A stretch of 17,312 nucleotides of DNA, from the NCBI GenBank assembly GCA_946221825.1, contig CAMINA010000012.1:1-17312 (forward strand), given 5' to 3'. The notes under the pieces are model-generated. The model saw nothing but the letters and a program-made list of their open reading frames with translations, made no database searches and was not told the origin of the DNA. Numbering within the stretch: the first letter of the stretch is position 1; each line of letters opens with the position of its first letter. Made by a program: the position numbers and the translations under genes. This document shows, piece by piece, positions 6,940 through 12,367 of the stretch. Origin of the DNA: an uncultured Nesterenkonia sp. (GTDB taxonomy: Bacteria; Actinomycetota; Actinomycetes; Actinomycetales; Micrococcaceae).

Positions 6940-7640
6940 AGTTCCGTGCCCTCCAGGCCCAGCCGGTCTGGCGCGTGGGATACCAGCCCAACCCATGGTC
7001 TTGGTCGGGTTGGCGGTGGGCAGGCCCATCCGGACGATTCTCAGGCCGGTGGGACGCTCTGGATGCGGGGCTCTACCGCACCCTCTACGCCGGAGACTCT
7101 CTGCTGGCGTGCCTGGTGGAGGTGCTCGCGCAGTTCCGCCCCGACCCTGCCCTGCAGGCAGAACTGGATGAGATCGTCGAGGAAACAGACGACGCACCCA
7201 CTGCCACACCGGGCACCCTCCCGGTCGACGAGTGGCTCGAGTCCCGGCAAGCCTCCGAAGCCAAGCTCACCGGGACCTTCTGCGATGTCACCCACGCGGA
7301 GACCATCGCTGCCCTATATCCGCACTTCAAACCCCGCGCTTCCACCTACGGCCTGCACGACTTCGACGCGTCAGCTCTGAAGACGGCAGAACCGAGGATG
7401 CTCACGCAGGAGATTTCCCAGCGCCTCTGGGAGGCCCGAGACGACGACGGCGGCGACCTCTGCGACGGAGTCCAGTTCCGATCCCGCCACGGCGACAACT
7501 TCATGCTCTGGGCTGTCTACGAACGCCCAGAAGATCCTCAGGTCACCCCACACATCAGCGATACCCAGCCGGTGGAGCTGACCCGGAACAGCCCTGAGCT
7601 CACCACAGCTGCCAACCTCTTGGGAGTCACCCTGCTCTGA
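6936..7640 (+). CDS. RES-domain toxin (putative NAD+-degrading)
   Basis: This 234-residue protein carries a RES domain, the toxin fold named for conserved Arg, Glu and Ser. Candidate residues are Arg38 in GRFSGRWD (33-40), Glu62 in ACLVEVLAQF (58-67) and Ser183 in GVQFRSRHGDN (178-188); the GRW-x-Y-x-L-Y-A arrangement near the N-terminus is typical. Characterised members of the family (for example MbcT of Mycobacterium tuberculosis and other RES toxins) deplete NAD+ by hydrolysis or phosphorolysis, so the same is expected here. The ATG overlaps the antitoxin stop (ATGA), giving translational coupling. No truncation is seen, so the toxin looks intact. hsdM starts 61 bp later. Confidence 0.85.
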   Translation: MKFRALQAQPVWRVGYQPNPWSWSGWRWAGPSGRFSGRWDALDAGLYRTLYAGDSLLACLVEVLAQFRPDPALQAELDEIVEETDDAPTATPGTLPVDEWLESRQASEAKLTGTFCDVTHAETIAALYPHFKPRASTYGLHDFDASALKTAEPRMLTQEISQRLWEARDDDGGDLCDGVQFRSRHGDNFMLWAVYERPEDPQVTPHISDTQPVELTRNSPELTTAANLLGVTLL

Positions 7641-7647
7641 GGAGGCC

Positions 7648-7657
7648 TGACGCGTCA
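7648..7657. promoter_or_regulatory. Perfect 10-bp palindrome upstream of hsdM (TGACGCGTCA)
   Basis: TGACGCGTCA is its own reverse complement and lies in the 60-bp gap between the RES toxin stop and hsdM, about 30 bp upstream of the putative -10 (7688-7693). It could be an operator for restriction-modification control. It could also be chance. Confidence 0.2.
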
Positions 7658-7687
7658 TCGTCGCGCAAGCATGTCCTGAGGCATAGA

Positions 7688-7693
7688 TAGGCT
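7688..7693 (+). promoter_or_regulatory. Putative -10 hexamer (TAGGCT) for hsdM, leaderless arrangement
   Basis: TAGGCT fits TANNNT and is followed by 7 nt and the hsdM ATG at 7701. No ribosome binding site precedes the ATG (GTCCCTC). The same hexamer stands 8 nt before the AGCS symporter start at 15940. No good -35 is visible. Confidence 0.45.
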
Positions 7694-7700
7694 GTCCCTC

Positions 7701-9239
7701 ATGGTTACTGGCGATGTGCGCAGCAAAGTGGACCGGCTCTGGGATGCCTTCTGGTCCGGTGGGATCTCGAACCCGCTGGAGGTGATCGAGCAGATCACCT
7801 ATCTGCTGTTCATCCGCCGCCTCGATGAGTTGCACTCCCGCGAGTTGAGTAAGTCCAAGCGCACCCGCGAGCCCGTGGAGAACCCGCTGTTCGCCGAGGG
7901 GCAAGATCACCTGCGGTGGTCCCAGCTCAAGCAGCTGGACCCGGGCACCATGCATCAGGTGATGTCCCAGGAGGTCTTCCCGTTCCTGCGCTCCCTCGGT
8001 GACAACCAGTCAGAGGCTGGGGCCTCGACCTATGCCGATCACATGCGTGATGCCCGCTTCACCGTCCCCACTGCCGCCCTGTTGGGCCGCGTGGTGGACA
8101 TGGTGGATGCCATCCCCATGGACAACCGGGACATGACCGGCGATCTCTACGAGTACATGCTCTCCAAGATCGCGTCCTCAGGCACCAACGGCCAGTTCCG
8201 CACTCCGCGGCACATCATCGAGACCATCGTGGCCATGATGGACCCGAAGCCCGGTGACCGGATCATCGATCCGGCCTGCGGTACCGCCGGCTTTCTGGTC
8301 GCCGCCGCGGATCACGTGCGTGACCACCACAGCGCGGAGCTGATGCGCCCGGACAACCGCCAGCAGTTCCACCAGCAGATGTTCCACGGCTATGACTTCG
8401 ACTCCACCATGCTGCGCATCGGGTCGATGAACATGATGCTCCATGGTGTGGAGGCCCCGGACATCCGCTACCGGGATTCCCTCTCTGAGGGCGCCATCGG
8501 TGAGTCGGATGACTTCACCATGGTGCTGGCCAATCCGCCCTTCGCCGGCAGCCTGGACTATGAGTCGACTTCCAAGGACTTGCTCTCGGTAGTGAAGACC
8601 AAGAAGACCGAGCTGCTGTTCCTGGCTCTGTTCCTGCGCCTGCTCTCCCCCGGCGGCAAGGCCGCGGTGATCGTCCCGGACGGTGTGCTCTTCGGTTCCT
8701 CCAAGGCGCATAAAGATCTGCGGAAGACTCTGGTGGAGGATCAGAAGCTGGATGCGGTGGTGAAGCTGCCTTCGGGTGTCTTCAAGCCGTATGCGGGTGT
8801 CTCCACGGCCATCCTGTTCTTCACCAAGACCAACACCACCGGCGCCGAGTCCTCCACGGACACCGTCTGGTTCTATGACGTGACCGCCGACGGACTGAGC
8901 CTGGACGACAAGCGCCAACCTCTGCTGGATGCGGAGAAGATCGGCCCCCATGCGGAGATCGACGACGCCGAGCACGCCAAGAACAATCTGCCTGACCTCG
9001 TCCGCCGGTGGCAGGAGAAGGACGGTGCCGAGCAGAGTCGAGCACGCACGGATCAGTCCTTCCTGGTTCCGCGAGAGGAGATCGCCTCCAACGACTACGA
9101 CCTCTCCATCAATCGGTACAAGGAGGTCGTGTTCGAGGAGGAGGAGCACCAAGACCCGATGGACATCATCACGGAACTGGAGAAGCTCGACGAGGAGATC
9201 CGCCAGGGCCTCGCCGACCTCAAGGAGATGCTGAAGTGA
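7701..9239 (+). CDS. hsdM: Type I restriction-modification system, DNA methyltransferase (modification) subunit
   Basis: This 512-residue protein is an N6-adenine methyltransferase of the HsdM family. An N-terminal helical HsdM_N domain (about 5-135, with VIEQITYLLFIRRLDELH at 28-45) is followed by the methyltransferase core: QFRTPRHIIETIVAMM (165-180), the SAM-binding motif I DPACGTAGFLVAA (190-202), and the catalytic motif IV NPPF (278-281). The C-terminus is acidic and helical and should contact HsdS. With two HsdM and one HsdS it would methylate the recognition site and protect host DNA; with HsdR it forms the restriction complex. It overlaps hsdS by 4 nt in the GTGA form. The core looks complete, so the methylase should be active. 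Confidence 0.95.
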   Translation: MVTGDVRSKVDRLWDAFWSGGISNPLEVIEQITYLLFIRRLDELHSRELSKSKRTREPVENPLFAEGQDHLRWSQLKQLDPGTMHQVMSQEVFPFLRSLGDNQSEAGASTYADHMRDARFTVPTAALLGRVVDMVDAIPMDNRDMTGDLYEYMLSKIASSGTNGQFRTPRHIIETIVAMMDPKPGDRIIDPACGTAGFLVAAADHVRDHHSAELMRPDNRQQFHQQMFHGYDFDSTMLRIGSMNMMLHGVEAPDIRYRDSLSEGAIGESDDFTMVLANPPFAGSLDYESTSKDLLSVVKTKKTELLFLALFLRLLSPGGKAAVIVPDGVLFGSSKAHKDLRKTLVEDQKLDAVVKLPSGVFKPYAGVSTAILFFTKTNTTGAESSTDTVWFYDVTADGLSLDDKRQPLLDAEKIGPHAEIDDAEHAKNNLPDLVRRWQEKDGAEQSRARTDQSFLVPREEIASNDYDLSINRYKEVVFEEEEHQDPMDIITELEKLDEEIRQGLADLKEMLK

Positions 9240-10414
9240 GCGGTGCCGCCGAAACGCTGCGCATCGGCGATGTGCTCCAAGAGTTCAAGGAGACCTTCGG
9301 TGCTTCCACGGACGATGTCCCCATCCTGACCCTGACGGAACACAACGGCTTCGTCCCTCAGGAAGAACGCTTCAACAAGCGTCTCGCGACCACCGACGTC
9401 TCAAAATACAAAGTCATCCGTCGCGAAGACTTCGCATTCAATCCATACCTGCTCTGGGCTGGTGCACTCGCGCAGAACGACCGCTTTGACGTTGGGGTGA
9501 TCTCTCCCCTGTACCCCACGTTCCGCGTGCGAGACGGGTTCGATTCTTCGTACCTGCGGCACATCCTGCTGTCCCCTTCAATAGTCCAGAAGTACGACAC
9601 CATCGCTTTCGGGTCGGTTCCCCGGCGCCGACGATCATCTGTCAAGGACTTCCTGAATCTCCAGCTTCCGGCGATCCCGCCCCTCCCAGAACAACGCCAC
9701 ATCGCCGCCATCCTGGACAAAGCAACGGTCCTAACAGCGGCTGTCTCTCAGCACGGCGAATTGGTGCGTTCGCTTTGGGAAACTACCTTCAACTCTCACT
9801 ACGCCGCCCTCAGCGACGTCGAACCGAGCACCCTTGATGAGTGTTCGGTCATCGGTTCAGGCATCACTAAGGGGCGTAAAGTCCCAACCTCAAGTGAACT
9901 GCACGACACTCCGTACCTCACAGTGGCGAACGTGCAGGACGGATACCTCGCCCTGGATGAAGTCAAGAAGATCGCAGTCACGGAAGCCGAGCAGGAGAAG
10001 TACCGACTCGAACACGGAGACGTCCTCCTGACAGAAGGCGGTGACCCAGACAAACTGGGCCGAGGAACCATCTGGCGAGACGAAGTCCCAGGAGCGATCA
10101 ACCAGAACCACGTCTTCAGGGTCCGTCCCAACGGTGACCAGGTGGACCCCACTTATCTAGCGCTGGCGCTTCGCACTCCCGAATCTCGCGCCTATTTCCA
10201 CAGACAGGCAAAGCAGACCACCGGCATCGCCACGATCAACAAAACGCAACTCCGGAGAACGCCTGTGTACCTACCGTCCCTGGACGTGCAACGCCACATT
10301 GTTCACCGATGTGAGGCAGTGGCAAGCACTGAAGCTTCCAACAACCGACGCGTAGAAGCTACCCGATCACTGGTAGCCGCTCTGCAGTCCCGCGCCTTCC
10401 GAGGGGAACTCTGA
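9236..10414 (+). CDS. hsdS: Type I restriction-modification system, specificity subunit
   Basis: The GTG at 9236 lies within the hsdM stop (GTGA) and is preceded by AAGGAG (9221-9226), giving a 392-residue protein. It has the two-half plan of HsdS: target-recognition domain 1 (about 5-145), a central conserved region beginning PPLPEQRHIAAILDKA (148-163) with a helical spacer to about 190, domain 2 (about 198-345), and a distal conserved region LPSLDVQRHIVHRCEA (346-361) with a second helical arm ending QSRAFRGEL. The parallel QRHI stretches are the internal repeat expected of HsdS. Each domain reads one half of a bipartite target; the target cannot be read from sequence. The coding sequence, especially domain 1, is visibly poorer in G+C than its neighbours, as is common for exchangeable specificity genes. 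Confidence 0.93.
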   Translation: MSGAAETLRIGDVLQEFKETFGASTDDVPILTLTEHNGFVPQEERFNKRLATTDVSKYKVIRREDFAFNPYLLWAGALAQNDRFDVGVISPLYPTFRVRDGFDSSYLRHILLSPSIVQKYDTIAFGSVPRRRRSSVKDFLNLQLPAIPPLPEQRHIAAILDKATVLTAAVSQHGELVRSLWETTFNSHYAALSDVEPSTLDECSVIGSGITKGRKVPTSSELHDTPYLTVANVQDGYLALDEVKKIAVTEAEQEKYRLEHGDVLLTEGGDPDKLGRGTIWRDEVPGAINQNHVFRVRPNGDQVDPTYLALALRTPESRAYFHRQAKQTTGIATINKTQLRRTPVYLPSLDVQRHIVHRCEAVASTEASNNRRVEATRSLVAALQSRAFRGEL

Positions 10415-10417
10415 GCG

Positions 10418-11372
10418 ATGACAACTGCGGCCACCGTCCCTGACCTGCCGAAGTGGCATGAGTTCATGATCCCGGCCCTGCGCCTGATGCAGGACGGGCG
10501 GACCTACTCTGCGAGGGACCTCTACGGCCCGCTGAGCCAAGACTTCGGACTCTCCGAGGAGCAGCTGGCGCTGACCCTTGCCTCGGGACAGTCACAGTTC
10601 ATGAACCGCGTCCTCTGGGCCACTTCGGCCCTCGGCCAGGCCGGCGCTATCGAGCGTCCCCCATCGCGGTCACTACGTCATCACTGACGTCGGCCACGAC
10701 GCACTGGAGCGCTTCCCTCAGGGCATGCGCCGCAGCGACCTCTTCGCCTTCCCCGAATGGGCACGCCACGAAGAGCTCAGGGTGTCCCGCCGCGAACAGC
10801 GAACAAATGAGGCATCAGAACCTGTCGAACCCACAGCGGCTCTGACAGAGGCCGAAGAGACCCCGGAAGACCGCATCTCCTCCGGCGTCCAGGAGATCCA
10901 CGAGACTGTTGCCGACGAGCTGCTCCAACGCCTCCAGAACGGCACCCCGGACTTCTTCGAAGATGCTGTGGTGAAGCTGCTGGTCGCCATGGACTACGGC
11001 GGTGCCGAGCAACGCGGAGTCCGTGTCGGTGGCACCGCTGACGGTGGGATCGACGGCTTCGTCGACCAGGATCCCCTGGGACTGGAGCGCGTCTATGTCC
11101 AGGCGAAGCGCTACCAGACCGGAAGCGGCATCGGCCGAGAGACTGTGCAAGCGTTCATCGGAGCGCTCCACGGCCGGGGCGCGAACAAGGGTGTATTCAT
11201 CACCACCAGTCACTTCACTCGCAACGCCATGGACTACTCCGCCAGCATTCCCACCAGGGTGGTGCTCATCGACGGCCAGCGCCTGACTTCACTGATGATC
11301 AAGTACAGGGTGGGAGTACAGGTCGAGAGCACCTACTCCGTCGTCGCCGTCGACGAGGACTTCTTCGAATAA
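10418..11372 (+). pseudogene. mrr: Mrr-family restriction endonuclease, split by a single-base frameshift
   Basis: Two frames make one Mrr protein. Frame one (ATG 10418) encodes the N-terminal winged-helix domain, WHEFMIPALRLMQDG...FMNRVLWATSALGQAGAIERP, then turns into PSRSLRHH and stops at 10687. Dropping one C from the C5 run at 10658-10662 restores RP-HRGHYVITDVGHDALERF and leads into the next frame, which ends at TAA 11372. The downstream part has the Mrr catalytic core: DFFEDAVVKLLVAMDYGG, then GGTADGGIDGF with the catalytic Asp, and VYVQAKRY with the Q-x-K variant of the PD-(D/E)xK motif. The repaired protein would be 317 residues and would cleave DNA, typically methylated DNA. It starts 3 nt after hsdS, in the same operon. 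It may be a true pseudogene, a sequencing error in a homopolymer, or a frameshifted but expressed gene. Confidence 0.85.
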
Positions 11373-11392
11373 CCCCGAGGAGCTGAGCATTT

Positions 11393-11731
11393 ATGGCAGT
11401 CCCCACTGCGGATCTGGAAGCTATCGCCGCGTGGTGCGATGCCCTGGTGCCCGCCGAGGTCCGGGACCAGCTGTGGATGGAGTACGACGTGACCAACCGG
11501 CACGTGGACGTCGTCGAGGTCCGGCCCGACTGGATCGATCCTCAGAACAACCCGCACATGCGGATGCCAGTCGCCCGACTGCGCTACACCGCCTACGCCG
11601 GCCTCTGGAGCATCTACTGGGTGGACCGGAATGAAAAGTTCCACCTCCACGAGACCTTCCGCCCCACGCCCAATGTCCACGAGGTCCTGGCCTTCCTCGA
11701 CAACCCGGACAGCGATATCTTCTGGGGATGA
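11393..11731 (+). CDS. DUF3024 family protein
   Basis: This 112-residue protein matches what I know of the DUF3024 family: an N-terminal helix with Cys and V-P-x-x-x-R-D-Q (CDALVPAEVRDQ, 15-26), a V-D-V-V-E-R-P-like strand, the central MPVARLRYTAYAGLWSIYWV (58-77) with DRNEKFH, and the closing PTPNVHEVLAFLDNPDSDIFWG. It has no known function and no catalytic motif that I can name; it looks like a small soluble beta-rich protein. GAGGAG at 11377-11382 lies 10 nt before the ATG. It follows mrr by 20 nt on the same strand and is likely the last gene of the hsdM-hsdS-mrr transcript, so a role with the restriction genes is possible but unproved. Confidence 0.8.
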   Translation: MAVPTADLEAIAAWCDALVPAEVRDQLWMEYDVTNRHVDVVEVRPDWIDPQNNPHMRMPVARLRYTAYAGLWSIYWVDRNEKFHLHETFRPTPNVHEVLAFLDNPDSDIFWG

Positions 11732-11841
11732 GTCGGATGACCGCGGAGGGCCCGATGCACATCGGATGGTGGGACGCCCAAATCTCCCCGCCACAACTCG
11801 AAGACGGGCGGTTTCCCGCCTCTACCTGCTCTCAGGGGTGA
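11728..11841 (+). CDS. Possible 37-codon ORF overlapping the DUF3024 stop (doubtful)
   Basis: An ATG overlaps the stop of the DUF3024 gene in ATGA form and opens 37 codons beginning MSRMTAEGPMHIGWWDAQIS. I recognise nothing in it. The overlap is the one reason to mention it; codon use is ordinary, and the rest of 11732-11860 shows only a short hairpin (GGCGG-TTTC-CCGCC, 11807-11820) that lacks a T-tract. It is more likely a chance ORF between the convergent DUF3024 and HicB genes. Confidence 0.15.
   Translation: MSRMTAEGPMHIGWWDAQISPPQLEDGRFPASTCSQG
11807..11820 (+). terminator. Weak hairpin between convergent genes
   Basis: GGCGG, loop TTTC, CCGCC forms a 5-bp GC stem in the gap between the DUF3024 gene (+) and the HicB-like gene (-). 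There is no run of T after it in either direction. It is the only terminator-like structure in the gap, so it is listed with low confidence. Confidence 0.15.
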
Positions 11842-11860
11842 GCAGCATCAACCTGGCCAG

Positions 11861-12190
11861 TTAGGCGCCGACCAGTCGGTTAGACGCCAGGCGATTGAGG
11901 GAGACATTCTGCTCGGCAGCCTCTAGCGCCAGTCGTCGATGAAGCTCAGGCGGGATCCGAACTTGGAACTTCCCCGAGTAGTTCCGTTCCGCGATCGGCT
12001 CCGGCAAAGTCTCACCGGACGCCGCCATGTCTTCAAGCACGTCGGCCACCAACCGCCGGATACCGCGAAACGCCGCTTCCTGGTCAGCGTCGAGCCAGGA
12101 CAGGCTCGGCATTTCAGCCACCGTCGCCACGTACTCCTGGTCCTCCGGGGACCAGCTCACGCGATATGTGTAGTGCTCAGCGTTGCTCAT
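11861..12190 (-). CDS. hicB: HicB-family antitoxin
   Basis: This 109-residue protein has the two-part plan of actinobacterial HicB antitoxins: an N-terminal partial-RNase-H-like domain (YTYRVSWSPEDQEYVATVAE, 7-26, then MPSLSWLDADQEAAFRGIRR) and a C-terminal ribbon-helix-helix DNA-binding segment (YSGKFQVRIPPELHRRLALE, 71-90, then EQNVSLNRLAS). It would normally neutralise a HicA RNase toxin and repress the operon. No full HicA gene is adjacent; only a 23-codon frame overlaps its start. The ATG is preceded by AAGGAGGT, among the strongest ribosome binding sites in the window. It lies on the strand opposite the hsd genes, between DUF3024 and hsdR. Confidence 0.82.
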   Translation of the reverse strand: MSNAEHYTYRVSWSPEDQEYVATVAEMPSLSWLDADQEAAFRGIRRLVADVLEDMAASGETLPEPIAERNYSGKFQVRIPPELHRRLALEAAEQNVSLNRLASNRLVGA

Positions 12191-12258
12191 GAGACCTCCT
12201 TCAGCTTCTCAATAGCCTGCAGGACCTGCTTCACCTGGTACGGCTTCGCCTTACCCAC
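12187..12258 (-). CDS. 23-codon ORF upstream of hicB, possible hicA remnant
   Basis: On the minus strand a GTG at 12258 opens MGKAKPYQVKQVLQAIEKLK followed by EVS and a TGA that overlaps the hicB ATG (ATGA). HicA toxins are small (about 60-90 residues) and often start with a basic stretch plus a helix of the type VKxVLKALEKxG; the peptide resembles that first helix and then ends where the toxin would continue. Its codons for KEV contain the hicB ribosome binding site. It may be a degenerate hicA that kept only its start and the coupling to hicB, or a leader peptide. In frame upstream there is a TAG only six codons before the GTG, so it is not the tail of a longer ORF. Confidence 0.35.
   Translation of the reverse strand: MGKAKPYQVKQVLQAIEKLKEVS
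12194..12201 (-). promoter_or_regulatory. Consensus ribosome binding site of hicB (AAGGAGGT)
   Basis: On the minus strand AAGGAGGT is a full Shine-Dalgarno match ending 3 nt before the hicB ATG. It lies inside the overlapping 23-codon frame and would support efficient start or restart at hicB. Confidence 0.6.
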
Positions 12259-12289
12259 CAGAGCCTGACGATACTACTAATGACACTAT

Positions 12290-12302
12290 TCCCACCATTG
12301 TC
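12290..12302. repeat. 13-bp direct repeat, copy 2 (TCCCACCATTGTC)
   Basis: Identical to 6387-6399. It lies in the divergent region between the HicB unit (-) and hsdR (+), in a short stretch (12270-12300) that is more A+T-rich than its surroundings. It may be a shared regulatory site, an excision scar or chance. Confidence 0.3.
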
Positions 12303-12367
12303 TGTGCCATATCCCCGCCATCGGATAGCGTGAGCGTTGAATCACAGCCTGGTCAGAGAGGGGAAGC

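Noticed and set aside
10658..10662. C5 tract in mrr as a phase-variation switch
   Set aside because: Five bases is too short for efficient slipped-strand switching in known cases; mutation or sequencing error is more likely.
7701..12367. Search for CRISPR repeats, transposase genes and tRNA genes in the accessory block
   Set aside because: No regularly spaced repeats, no transposase-like frame and no cloverleaf were seen by reading either strand.
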